A stretch of DNA of 64,000 bases from Bacillota bacterium (lineage in GTDB: Bacteria > Bacillota > Sulfobacillia > Sulfobacillales > Sulfobacillaceae). Shown piece after piece: positions 15,505-23,899 of the stretch; position 1 is the stretch's first letter, and each line of letters starts with the position of its first letter. The stretch lies in NCBI GenBank assembly GCA_026627065.1, contig JAPNUO010000001.1, positions 496,001-560,000 of the forward strand, written 5' to 3'. Under the pieces are notes generated by a model, which did no database searches, was not told where the DNA came from, and saw nothing but the letters and a program-made list of their open reading frames with translations. Position numbers and translations under genes: made by a program.

Positions 15505-17501
15505 CTGCTATCCCCCGGTCCGGCCGCCAAATCTTGTGACGGTCGAGTGCGCTGCAGACGTCGCTCGACCTTGAGAGCTGCGCCACGACGACCTGGACCG
15601 ACGGTGAAAGCCGCTAAACTTCCAAACATCATGACGGCACTGCCCAACCAAATCCACATCACAGCCGGATTGACCATGACGTCGACGAGCGCTCGGCGGG
15701 GGGTCGCATCTTCTATCACAATATAAAGGTCTCGCATCACGGCGCTGTGAATAGCCACCACCGCCAAGGGGGCCTCCGATCCCGGAAAGAATGCGAGTCC
15801 TGGGACCATGGTCCAGTGCTGGCGTCCCTCTCGCACCGCCATTTGCGCCATGATGTTGACATGGCCAGGAAAGAGCTCGGTCTTGAGACCTTGGTACCGC
15901 ACGCGGTAACCCTCGAATTGCCACGCCGCGCCCGTTCGCAACCATCCTAGCCGGGACACCTGACGCACTTGAGAAATCATCACACCCATGGCCACCACGA
16001 CAAAGGCTGCATGCGCCAGAGAGGTCCCGAGGCGGCCGCGCTGTCGCCAAAGGCGCCGCAAACCCTCTCGGCCAATGGCGGGTCGCCCGATCCCTGGGCG
16101 GAAAAACGCCTTCGCCAAGGAAAGCAAAGCAAACACACCCAACGTTCCACCCATCCAAGCCAGCCCATGATATCCGAGCCGGGCCAAGACCAGTCCACCC
16201 CCTAGCGCGATCCCCGCGATGCGAAACAAGGCTTGGCGGTCGCGCGGTTCCATAGTCCCCCGCCACCGCAGCCAAGGCAGCCACCCTAATAGCCCCACAA
16301 GGCTGACAAACAACGGCGCGGTGGTCGCATTGAAGAATCCGCGTCCGAGCACTACCGTGTGGCCCGTCAACGCTTTAGAGAATACGGGGTAAAACGTGCC
16401 GCAAAGCACCACGCCGGCAATCCCGCTCAAGAGAGCCTCCGTCACCACCACCAACAGTGCCTTGGTCCATCCGACGCTCGAAAAAGGGTGTCCCACCAAC
16501 AGGTCGCGGCGCGCCCACCACACCACGGATAACGACAAAGCGCTCACCCAAAACAATCCGACAAAGTACGGCCCAATGCCCGTTCCGGTAAACGAATGCA
16601 CCGAATTTTTCAGGACACCGCTTCTGGTAATATACGTGGCCACTAACGTCAACAGAAATGTCGCACTCGCCAACAGGTGAGACACCCCGCGGTGTGGGCC
16701 CCGGTGGTTGTCCAGCTGGATACCATGCAGCCATGCGGTAGCGGTCAGCCAAGGCAACAAGGCGGCATTTTCCACGGGATCCCATTCCCAATACCCGCCC
16801 CAGCCCAACTCGAGATATGCCCAGATTCCCCCAAGAACGAGCGCCGACCCGAGACAGGTCCAGGCCCATAACAGCCATTGGCGAATTCTCCATCGCATCG
16901 CGGTATCATCCCGCCGAAGCCAAAGGCCGGCCACCCAGTAGGCTGTCGGCACCGCCAAGCCAATGAGCCCGAGATACATTAAGGGTGGATGAATAACCAT
17001 GACGGGATTTTGCAACAAAGGATCCAGCCCTGCGCCATTGGGCAATCCCGGGCGAATTGGCGCAAAGGGATTAACCACAAAACGCGACAACCCTGCAAAA
17101 AAGATTTCCAAGGAGGCGAGGAATATACCCACCAGGCGGATGACGTCCGCATCCTGATGCCAACACCGCCACGCGAGATATGCGGTGTAAAGGGACAATA
17201 GCCAGCCCCAAAAGAGGACCGATCCTGAATCTCCTCCCCACAAAGCGGCAATCTTGTACAGGATGGGAAGCGTGGTATCGCTATGGTTGTAAACAGCCCG
17301 CACGGAAAAATCGTTCGTAACCAAAGCGACTTCCAACGAAAGCACGGCTGTCGTGTACGCCAGAGCAACGGCTATCATCGCCCCCCGAACACTCTTGTAC
17401 GCCCCCCTCCAGCTCGGGCGAACGCTCAGCCATCCCGCCACCCACGCGTACACCCCTGAACCAAACGCCATCGTTAACCCGAACTCTCCCAGTCCCGTCA
17501 T
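15501..17501 (-). CDS. ccmF: Cytochrome c heme lyase subunit CcmF
   Basis: CcmF is the polytopic membrane protein that ligates heme from holo-CcmE to apocytochrome c. The 666-residue protein has about 14-15 hydrophobic helices and the tryptophan-rich heme-binding motif WGGYWEWDPVENAALLPWL near residue 240, plus conserved segments such as SVLFWGW and NPVMVIHPPLMYLG. Length and layout are normal. It overlaps ccmE by four bases (ATGA) at its start and the 49-residue ORF at its end. No ccmH or ccmG follows, so heme ligation here would have to proceed without CcmH. Confidence 0.94.
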   Translation of the reverse strand: MTGLGEFGLTMAFGSGVYAWVAGWLSVRPSWRGAYKSVRGAMIAVALAYTTAVLSLEVALVTNDFSVRAVYNHSDTTLPILYKIAALWGGDSGSVLFWGWLLSLYTAYLAWRCWHQDADVIRLVGIFLASLEIFFAGLSRFVVNPFAPIRPGLPNGAGLDPLLQNPVMVIHPPLMYLGLIGLAVPTAYWVAGLWLRRDDTAMRWRIRQWLLWAWTCLGSALVLGGIWAYLELGWGGYWEWDPVENAALLPWLTATAWLHGIQLDNHRGPHRGVSHLLASATFLLTLVATYITRSGVLKNSVHSFTGTGIGPYFVGLFWVSALSLSVVWWARRDLLVGHPFSSVGWTKALLVVVTEALLSGIAGVVLCGTFYPVFSKALTGHTVVLGRGFFNATTAPLFVSLVGLLGWLPWLRWRGTMEPRDRQALFRIAGIALGGGLVLARLGYHGLAWMGGTLGVFALLSLAKAFFRPGIGRPAIGREGLRRLWRQRGRLGTSLAHAAFVVVAMGVMISQVRQVSRLGWLRTGAAWQFEGYRVRYQGLKTELFPGHVNIMAQMAVREGRQHWTMVPGLAFFPGSEAPLAVVAIHSAVMRDLYIVIEDATPRRALVDVMVNPAVMWIWLGSAVMMFGSLAAFTVGPGRRGAALKVERRLQRTRPSQDLAAGPGDSR

Positions 17502-17899
17502 GACTCACGCTCCGGGGGCGCATAGTGATTGGGGCACTGAATCTCCAGCTTGTTGGCTAAAAATACGTGAACCGATTGAAGATGGCCCCGAACGATGGCC
17601 CCCTGGTTGAGAAAGCGTTCATCGGGCGGAGGCCCTTGGTACTGCACGTGAATGCGCGCCTGACCACTGGCCAGCACAAAAGTCAACAAGCCCCGAGCAG
17701 CATCGTAGTGCACGGTATCGGCTAATAAGGTGCCTTGGACGCGCACCGTGCGGTGAAAATAAGCCTGAGGTTGCCGGTCAAGGGCCCCGACTGTCACAAA
17801 ATAATTAGAGAAATTCTTGATGCCTTGGGTAACCATGTACCCTAAGGCGAGGAGAATCGCAACAACACTAAAGCGCGTGCGCCACGTGCTCAACATCAT
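17498..17899 (-). CDS. ccmE: Heme chaperone CcmE, Cys-x3-Tyr variant
   Basis: CcmE carries heme covalently between CcmC and CcmF. The 133-residue protein has an N-terminal membrane helix (about residues 9-26) and an extracytoplasmic OB-fold domain with the family segment FVTVGALDRQ. At the heme-attachment site, where the classical protein has His-x3-Tyr, this one has CPNHY (Cys122, Tyr126), the Cys-x3-Tyr form known from archaea and Desulfovibrio (System I*). The ATG at 17899 follows GGGAG; the open frame extends 41 codons upstream without protein-like sequence. ccmF starts inside its stop codon. Confidence 0.9.
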   Translation of the reverse strand: MMLSTWRTRFSVVAILLALGYMVTQGIKNFSNYFVTVGALDRQPQAYFHRTVRVQGTLLADTVHYDAARGLLTFVLASGQARIHVQYQGPPPDERFLNQGAIVRGHLQSVHVFLANKLEIQCPNHYAPPERES

Positions 17900-17948
17900 T
17901 CGCTCCCGGTAATTCGTGCCATTGACGTCAAGATGCCCCTTAAAGAGG

Positions 17949-18254
17949 TCAGATATCCCCCCGGTGCCTGAAACCTTCCTGAACTGCCTCGGACGTTTGC
18001 ACCCGGCAGAAGGCCCGACCAATCTGGTGGATCGCTATCGGGATCGACTCTCCCGACAATTGGCATGGGTCTAGTAAAGCGGGATCAGAGGGAGCGGAAA
18101 AGGCGGCGCTATCATAAGTCTGGGACGCGATGGCCGACGGAATAACTGGAAAACGCGACGCGGGATCGGAAGCGGCTGGGGCCAGCGCCGCCAAACAAAG
18201 CGGCGTCCACAGCACGATAAGGCGGGAAGCACCGCCAATGAACGATTTGAGCAT
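17949..18254 (-). CDS. Possible small exported protein upstream of ccmE
   Basis: A 101-residue frame with a convincing signal peptide (hydrophobic residues 10-30, then APAASDPASR) and codon use like its neighbours. The exported part has two cysteines about 24 residues apart (DPCQLSG and AFCRVQ). No family is recognised. It lies 49 bases before ccmE on the same strand, so it could be the first gene of the ccm operon. Against it: no Shine-Dalgarno sequence is visible before the ATG at 18254. Confidence 0.4.
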   Translation of the reverse strand: MLKSFIGGASRLIVLWTPLCLAALAPAASDPASRFPVIPSAIASQTYDSAAFSAPSDPALLDPCQLSGESIPIAIHQIGRAFCRVQTSEAVQEGFRHRGDI

Positions 18255-18436
18255 CAAAACTTTAAGGAGTGCTCTCGCAGCGCTGCACACTCCGGATGGA
18301 TGAAAGATCATTTGCGTTGAAGAATCCAGTCGAGGCTGGCGGGTCACCATGGGCGCACCGGGACCGGCGCAGTGTCGGCAGCGCAAGGAGGCTCGGCTGC
18401 ACCGGCATTGGTCTGAGCTCCCTGTCCCTGCATGGG

Positions 18437-18492
18437 GCCCGAACATTTGTCAGGGGTTGCCCGTTCGATGTCGAACGGGCTAGAGTTCGGGC
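18437..18492. repeat. Nested inverted repeat
   Basis: Outer arms GCCCGAAC (18437-18444) and GTTCGGGC (18485-18492) enclose inner arms GCCCGTTCGA (18459-18468) and TCGAACGGGC (18471-18480), the latter separated by two bases. All arms are perfect. The structure lies at the left side of the decayed transposase, so it could be an element end or the operator/terminator of a lost gene. Confidence 0.6.
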
Positions 18493-18559
18493 GGCTGCGA
18501 GGTGTCCCGAACCCCATTCGCACGAAGACGCGGTCCCTTTCTTCTAAACCAGGTTCCCA

Positions 18560-19466
18560 CTCAGTTCACGCAGCGTTTGATAGCCAACGCCTGGCTCAAA
18601 CGCACATCACAGATTCTCCGCCCCTTTGCCATGACGGCCTCAGTCCCGTCCGTCATCTCTTGGGCAGTGAGGTGACAGAGTTCCCTGATGCGAACGCCCG
18701 GGCCCGCCGGCTTGCTGGTGGCGCTGGATGGCGCGCGGGGCATACCGACGGAGCCTGGCACGAAGTGCAGGTGGGGGTGTGTCAGGCCTGGCCACCGACG
18801 GCGGCAGGCCCCTGGGCGCCCGCCGATCCGCTGGATTATTGCGTGGCAGTCGGCGGACGGGCGGCATTTTGGCCGCGGTTGTACGCGCATGCGGCCGCCG
18901 CCGGGGTCGAGAGCCGAACGTGCCGTCTCATCGCGCTGATCGGGGATGGGGCGCTTGGGATCTGGGAAGAGGCGGGTGCGTATTTCGGCGGGGCGGGGAA
19001 ACAGGTGGTGGAGATCCTCGACTTTTCTCAGGCCGCCGAGCATGTTTCGACCGTGGCGCACACGCTCTTTCCGACGGACGAGGCGGGCGCGGCGGCATGA
19101 GCCACCCCGCTGGTGGCCGTGTTGCCGGATCAGGGCCCGGCCCCATTGCAGGCGGCGTTGACGGCGCTCGCTCCCTCCGATTCCGCCGCAGCTGCCGTGG
19201 TGGCGCGAGAACGGAGGGATTTTGCCTATCATGCCACCCGCATGGATTATCCCCGCTATCGTCGCCTTGGGCTGCCCCTCGGGTCGGGGACGGTGGAAAG
19301 TGCCGGCAAAGTCGTGTGGAAACCACGGCTCAGTCAGGGCGGCATGCGCTGGCGCCGGACGGGGGCCCAAGCGGTGGCCTGGTCTCGCTCGGGCCGCTGG
19401 ACGGAGCTCTGGGCCAGTGACCCGCTCCGGCAGCAGGTGCCGCGCTGGCGGCGTTGTGCCGCGTGA
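18560..19466 (+). pseudogene. Decayed ISKra4-like transposase
   Basis: Pieces of one transposase are spread over frames. RLIANAWLKRT and LLVALDG lie in early frames, followed in another frame by TDGAWHEVQVG and IALIGDGALGIWEE. The last part, YPRYRRLGLPLGSGTVESAGK, follows an in-frame TGA at 19098-19100. The TDGAWHEV, IGDGA and GLPLGSGTVE segments are typical of ISKra4-family transposases. There is at least one frameshift near 18740 and one nonsense codon, so no active enzyme can be made. The remnant ends about 85 bases before the tRNA-Leu pair. Exact element ends were not identified. Confidence 0.75.
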
Positions 19467-19503
19467 TCACAATGATGAGGCACACCCCAGGACCTCAAGA
19501 CTC

Positions 19504-19532
19504 TTGCAAAGACCCTTTAAACCTGATAGACT
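19504..19532 (+). promoter_or_regulatory. Promoter of the tRNA-Leu pair
   Basis: TTGCAA (19504-19509) and TAGACT (19527-19532) are 17 bases apart. The first tRNA begins 19 bases after the -10, as for the tRNA-Pro promoter in this window. Confidence 0.65.
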
Positions 19533-19550
19533 AAACCGTGCAGTTTCGTT

Positions 19551-19637
19551 GCCGAAGTGGTGGAATAGGCAGACACGCGGTGTTCAGGGCGCCGTGAGCG
19601 AACGCTCGTGTGGGTTCAAGTCCCACCTTCGGCACCA
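19551..19637 (+). tRNA. tRNA-Leu (anticodon CAG)
   Basis: A class II tRNA with a long variable arm. Acceptor GCCGAAG pairs with CTTCGGC. The anticodon stem CGGTG/CGCCG holds loop TTCAGGG, giving CAG. The variable arm pairs around GAGCGAACGCTC. The T arm has GGTTCAAGTCC, and the CCA end is encoded (19635-19637). Confidence 0.93.
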
Positions 19638-19641
19638 AAAC

Positions 19642-19726
<85 letters not shown>

Positions 19727-19735
19727 TATCTGGCT

Positions 19736-19768
19736 GCCGCTTTCTAATGGAGCGGCGGGTTTTTTCTT
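19736..19768 (+). terminator. Terminator of the tRNA-Leu operon
   Basis: Stem GCCGCT/AGCGGC (19736-19741 with 19751-19756) with a nine-base loop, then GGG and a run of six T followed by CTTCTT. It sits ten bases after the second tRNA, a standard rho-independent terminator. Confidence 0.85.
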
Positions 19769-19784
19769 CTTAAGTGTACAACAA

Positions 19785-19821
19785 GAATCGCGAGAACCAT
19801 GTAGTTGAGGTATCGCGATTC
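19785..19821. repeat. 9-bp inverted repeat behind the tRNA-Leu operon
   Basis: GAATCGCGA (19785-19793) and TCGCGATTC (19813-19821) are perfect inverted copies separated by 19 bases. It lies between the tRNA terminator and the convergent channel gene. There is no strong T tract, so its role is open: a weak terminator for the channel transcript or a leftover of an insertion. Confidence 0.5.
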
Positions 19822-19921
19822 ACAGAGGCAGGGTTCCTCACCGCACAGCAAATTAGCTCCTAGCCGAAAGACCGGGCCTTTCCCCAGTGTTAACATAAAC
19901 AAGACGCTTGGCAATCTGCGA

Positions 19922-20890
19922 TTAGGAATCCGCACTGCCCGTCACGCGCAGCTGCACCAGCGTCGCATCCACGGTCAGCGTCGGATCTTCGGGAAGTCCG
20001 AGCGTAAAGGCGCCGTTGCGCACGAGGCCCAGCACTAGTCCTCCCGCACTGGCCCGGACGCTTGACAGCGGTTTTCCCACCCACCCTTCAGGAACCGGGA
20101 CCTCCTCAAGCACGACCGACTCAGACGCCAAGATCTGGTGAAGCACATTAAACGCGTGCGGCGTTTCAAGACTCTTGGTTAAAAATTCCCCTAACAAGTC
20201 CTGCGAGGCAATGCCGTGAATGCCCACCGCTTCCAGCGCCCCAATAGCCGTTTTCGAATGGGTCACCGCCAAAATAATGTCCTTTGGCACCAGTTGCTGA
20301 GCTTCCAGCGCTGTCATCACCACGTCACCGTCGCTCGCGCCTACCACCACAATTTTCTCGGCCGCGTCTAAGCTGGCTTTAGCCAGCACATGGGGGTTGG
20401 TCGGATCGCCCGCGATAAATTGCATTTGCGGGTGATCTGGAACTTGGCCGCGATCAACATCGGCAACCAGAACTACGGCCGAATGCGCATTTAGCAGTTC
20501 CGACAACAAGTGGGGTATCAACGGCGTATAACCTAAAATGACCAAATGACCTTTGACATTCGCCGCTGTGTGCACGCCAAACAACCTCCCAATATGTAGT
20601 GAAGTCGCCGCCGCCGCCCAGTTGGCAAACACGGCCCCCACCAAAGGGATCACCACAATCATGGTCCCAATCGCCACAACCCGTCCCACAGGATCCTTGG
20701 GCACAACGTCCCCGTAACCCACGGTGGTGACCGTCACAATTGCCCAGTAAATGCCCGTGAACCACGACACGTGCTGTGTCAGGGCAAATAGCGTGGCACC
20801 AATTAAGGTTCCGATTCCCGCTAGCGTCGTGTACAACCACGTTTGGTTCTTTCGAACTTTGGTTAAGAGTTCGGTCACCAGCCACAGCAT
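19922..20890 (-). CDS. Two-TM potassium channel with RCK (TrkA-N) domain
   Basis: A 322-residue channel subunit. Two membrane helices (about residues 18-40 and 75-95) flank a pore loop with the K+ selectivity filter TVTTVGYGD. A Rossmann-type RCK domain follows (HLVILGY near residue 115, then a DVDRGQVP acidic loop) and a C-terminal TrkA-C-like part. This is the MthK-type architecture, in which ligand binding to the RCK ring opens the pore. It is convergent with the tRNA-Leu operon and divergent from msrB. The start has only a weak GGGA site. Confidence 0.92.
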   Translation of the reverse strand: MLWLVTELLTKVRKNQTWLYTTLAGIGTLIGATLFALTQHVSWFTGIYWAIVTVTTVGYGDVVPKDPVGRVVAIGTMIVVIPLVGAVFANWAAAATSLHIGRLFGVHTAANVKGHLVILGYTPLIPHLLSELLNAHSAVVLVADVDRGQVPDHPQMQFIAGDPTNPHVLAKASLDAAEKIVVVGASDGDVVMTALEAQQLVPKDIILAVTHSKTAIGALEAVGIHGIASQDLLGEFLTKSLETPHAFNVLHQILASESVVLEEVPVPEGWVGKPLSSVRASAGGLVLGLVRNGAFTLGLPEDPTLTVDATLVQLRVTGSADS

Positions 20891-21183
20891 GCGACAAAAT
20901 CCCGCCTTAGACTCTTATGCTGCCGTCTGGGCATCCTCGCGCCTCGCTGTTCCAGGGGCCTTTCCCATGGACGTCCCCCTCGCGACTTTAAGACAAGCGT
21001 GAGACCGTGAGTCCCACTCGTCAGGACTTGGTCTAAGACTTGTTTTAACGTCGACGGCAATCGTGCGGCGCGCAGATTGAACAGCACGGCGCAACCTTTT
21101 CTCATGATACCGCATTTGCTAAAACAAAAAGTAGCCCACTTTACGACGAGCACAGGCGACAAGACGACAGGAGGAAGAATGCC
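20891..21183. other. Divergent intergenic region, channel gene / msrB
   Basis: No protein-like frame is visible. The region must hold promoters for both the channel gene and msrB, but I could not identify convincing -35/-10 pairs. The only clear signal is the AGGAGGA ribosome binding site before msrB. Confidence 0.4.
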
Positions 21184-21642
21184 GTGAACAAAGCCGAACG
21201 TCTCAAGACCCTCACACCTCTGCAGTACCAAGTGACCCAACTCAACGCTACAGAACCCCCGTTTCAAAACGCCTACTGGAACAACCGCGAAGACGGCATT
21301 TACGTTGACATTGTTTCCGGAGAGCCCTTGTTTTCCTCGCGCGACCAGTTTGACGCCGGATGCGGCTGGCCTAGCTTTACGAAACCACTAAAGCCGGACG
21401 CTATCTACCAGCAGTGGGATTTTAGTCACGGCATGACGCGCATAGAGGTCCGAAGCCGGGAGGCCGACTCCCATCTGGGCCATGTCTTCCCCGACGGGCC
21501 CAAAGACGCGGGGGGATTGCGCTACTGCATTAATTCAGCCGCCCTGCGTTTCATCCCCAAAGAACGGTTGGCAGAAGCGGGCTATGGCGAGTACTTGGCA
21601 CTCTTTGCCGACGAGCCGCCCCTCCGCCGTCCGAAGGATTGA
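21184..21642 (+). CDS. msrB: Peptide-methionine (R)-S-oxide reductase MsrB
   Basis: MsrB repairs the R form of methionine sulfoxide in proteins. The 152-residue protein contains [10 protein letters not shown] and the catalytic [11 protein letters not shown] (Cys near residue 120), plus SHLGHVF. The two CXXC zinc pairs found in many MsrB proteins are absent, so this is the zinc-free type. The start is a GTG at 21184 behind AGGAGGA. Despite selB in the window, the catalytic residue is Cys and not a UGA-encoded selenocysteine. Confidence 0.93.
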   Translation: MNKAERLKTLTPLQYQVTQLNATEPPFQNAYWNNREDGIYVDIVSGEPLFSSRDQFDAGCGWPSFTKPLKPDAIYQQWDFSHGMTRIEVRSREADSHLGHVFPDGPKDAGGLRYCINSAALRFIPKERLAEAGYGEYLALFADEPPLRRPKD

Positions 21643-21694
21643 CCCTGGAATACAGCATCGTATAAACCCGAGAGCCGCAGTCCACACTCGGAAT

Positions 21695-22978
21695 ATGATG
21701 AACATGACTGCAGCCTTGTGGCTATGGTTGGTAATGTCGCTTACGGCCACGCCTTCTCCCCTCGTCACCGAAGGCGCACGCAACGAATTTGCCAAGGCCG
21801 TGCTGGCCGAATTAGTGAAAACGCAACAAGCACTGATGATTCAGCACCGCATCAATGATCTGCCGGGGCTCTACGGTTCCAACTGGGCGGCGCAACAGGC
21901 CCTGAAGGTTTCCCAAGTCCGTTCGCAATATCTCAACGCCTGGGCGCGTCTGCGCCGCATCGATTGGACCGGCATCACCGTCACCGTCCGAACTCCCTCG
22001 ATAGCCTTTGTCACCAATGACCGCATCCGTTTTTATGCTGTCGAGCGCGAACAATACCATTATCGCTACCAATCGCTGCCGAAGACGCCGCTTTGGTTTG
22101 GCATCGCCTCCCGCCACCATCTCAGCATTGAACACACGCAACAAGGGTGGCGCTTTTACAGCGACGACTTTACCAACCCCGTGCTGCCGAACAACATAGC
22201 GGGTCAGCAAGTTCCGCAACAGGTGGGCGGCCTTCCTCCCCGCGTAACCCTCTCGCCCAACCGGCAACAGGCAGTGAATTACGCCAACCAGTACTGCGGC
22301 AACGCCCCCGGATGCGGCAACGACGGCCACTACAATTCCGCCTACCGCAACTACAACGGCATCGGTGGAGACTGCACCAACTGGATTTCTCAGGTGCTCC
22401 ACGCGGGCGGATTTCCCATGACGTCGGTCTGGCGCTATGACCAGACCACCGACGAAGGGAGTGACGCCTGGGCCAATGCGCGCAACCTCGCGGAATTTTT
22501 AAAATCAAGCGGACGAGCCACGCTCTTCAGCGTCGGTTCCTATGAAGCGGTCACCCGTCCGACCGCCTCCTGGCCGTATGGGGCGATAGAGACCTTAGAA
22601 CCTGGCGACCTCATAAGTTACCAAGAACATGGGCACATTGTCCACACCGCGGTAGTCGTGGGCTACGACCCGAAAGGCGTCGTGTTGACTAATGCCCATA
22701 CCAATGATCGATATCACGTTCCTTGGGATTTCGGCTGGAGCGACGGCACCACCTTTTATTTATGGCACGTCCATTATCCGTCGGGCTCCCCGCGCCCTAG
22801 AGCGTCGGCGCCAACGCGGCAGTCGTCGACGGGCTGGGTCGAGTACAGGGAGCCGGGCCATAATCCTCTACACCACCAAGCAAGACAGGATAATTGGGCA
22901 CGCCGTACACCGTATATTGCACTAAACTCCCGGCCGGCAACTGCCCGGCAGCGGAATTCCACACGGTATCCCGTGTGA
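21695..22978 (+). CDS. Secreted amidase-domain (Amidase_6) protein
   Basis: A 427-residue exported protein: signal-like hydrophobic N terminus (residues 5-20), an N-terminal domain of about 170 residues, then a putative amidase (Amidase_6, NlpC/P60-like) domain. The motif GGDCTNWISQVLHAGG (catalytic Cys near residue 227) and a downstream GHIVHTAVVVGY carrying the His define it. Such proteins act on the cell wall. The last 60 residues are low-complexity and lie antisense to the next gene, so the natural stop may have been lost. The start has only a weak ribosome binding site. A paralogous catalytic domain occurs in the gene at 55.2 kb. Confidence 0.75.
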   Translation: MMNMTAALWLWLVMSLTATPSPLVTEGARNEFAKAVLAELVKTQQALMIQHRINDLPGLYGSNWAAQQALKVSQVRSQYLNAWARLRRIDWTGITVTVRTPSIAFVTNDRIRFYAVEREQYHYRYQSLPKTPLWFGIASRHHLSIEHTQQGWRFYSDDFTNPVLPNNIAGQQVPQQVGGLPPRVTLSPNRQQAVNYANQYCGNAPGCGNDGHYNSAYRNYNGIGGDCTNWISQVLHAGGFPMTSVWRYDQTTDEGSDAWANARNLAEFLKSSGRATLFSVGSYEAVTRPTASWPYGAIETLEPGDLISYQEHGHIVHTAVVVGYDPKGVVLTNAHTNDRYHVPWDFGWSDGTTFYLWHVHYPSGSPRPRASAPTRQSSTGWVEYREPGHNPLHHQARQDNWARRTPYIALNSRPATARQRNSTRYPV

Positions 22979-23501
22979 CCTCAGCCTGCATCATGCGCCC
23001 ATGGCGCGTGACGCAGGCGGGATTGGTTTTTCCCGCGTTGATCAGGGGTTCAATCAGGACCCAGCGTCCTTTGAAGTGCACAACCCGTCCATAGCCGTTC
23101 TGATATTCCAAGATGCCCACTACGGCTCCGTGGCCCACCACCAAGTTCACTGCCCGGCGGCGCAAGGAGAGCCCATTCAAAAATCGCCAATGGCCTTGCC
23201 AAATTACGGTATTAGGGGTCAAGAGATACTTGCTGATCATCGCGTCCGGTCCCATCAAGGGAAGCACCCACAGGGCCGTATTGCTTTGACGCACCACATC
23301 GGCCGTGATACTCCGGCCTTGAGTGACGTCGGCCAGCACCACGGCTCCAATGCGATTGGCGCGGGCTTGCATCAAGGTACCTATGGGCGGCGGAGGAACA
23401 CGCAACCCCTGAAGGCCTTCAGCCTTCGCCGGATCACGCACGCCTAGTGCCAGGATCAGAAAGATGATTGCTGCCCAGCCGACGGCCCGTCCCTTCCTCA
23501 T
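22797..23501 (-). CDS. Exported protein of unknown function
   Basis: A 234-residue protein with a clear signal peptide (hydrophobic residues 9-21, cleavage likely after AKA). The rest looks like a soluble extracytoplasmic domain, with proline-rich PPPPIG near residue 37. I recognise no family. The ATG follows AGGTGG. It converges on the amidase-domain gene and overlaps its 3' end by 182 bases, which is unusually long; both frames look protein-like up to about 22800. The leader (23502-23620) contains several small hairpins. Confidence 0.6.
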   Translation of the reverse strand: MRKGRAVGWAAIIFLILALGVRDPAKAEGLQGLRVPPPPIGTLMQARANRIGAVVLADVTQGRSITADVVRQSNTALWVLPLMGPDAMISKYLLTPNTVIWQGHWRFLNGLSLRRRAVNLVVGHGAVVGILEYQNGYGRVVHFKGRWVLIEPLINAGKTNPACVTRHGRMMQAEVTRDTVWNSAAGQLPAGSLVQYTVYGVPNYPVLLGGVEDYGPAPCTRPSPSTTAALAPTL

Positions 23502-23579
23502 CGTCGCCCACCTTTACCGAACCTTGGGAATTGCCATGCGTTGATTAAACGCTGCCAACCGCCACACCGTTACCCCGGC

Positions 23580-23602
23580 GGAGCATTTTTTGCTCCTTTT
23601 TT
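23580..23602 (+). terminator. Hairpin with T6 tract (plus strand)
   Basis: Stem GGAGCA/TGCTCC (23580-23585 with 23591-23596), loop TTTTT, then six T. It has the form of a terminator but no plus-strand gene ends nearby. It could stop read-through from the amidase gene, or on the other strand be part of the leader of the exported protein. Confidence 0.5.
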
Positions 23603-23899
23603 CATTGTAACAAGTGGAATGCCATGACTAGCTGAGATTCAGATGAAATACCGCGACATTCCAGGACCTGCCGAAAGAACCGCCAACTCTCCTAGAGACA
23701 CCGCCACGAACCCAACCAGGTGGAAAATCCGTAGAACGCTTTCCAAAGTTCTTCTCGCCGTCTGAACTTTTCTTGACTTTCGCCCCTCCCTCCCCCATGC
23801 TGAAAATAAACGATTGCCAATGACTTCCGTCTCACTGGCCGCTGCGGGCAACGACAGTCGGGAAGCATGATGCTTGGGAAGGAAAGTGATCATTAGCCG

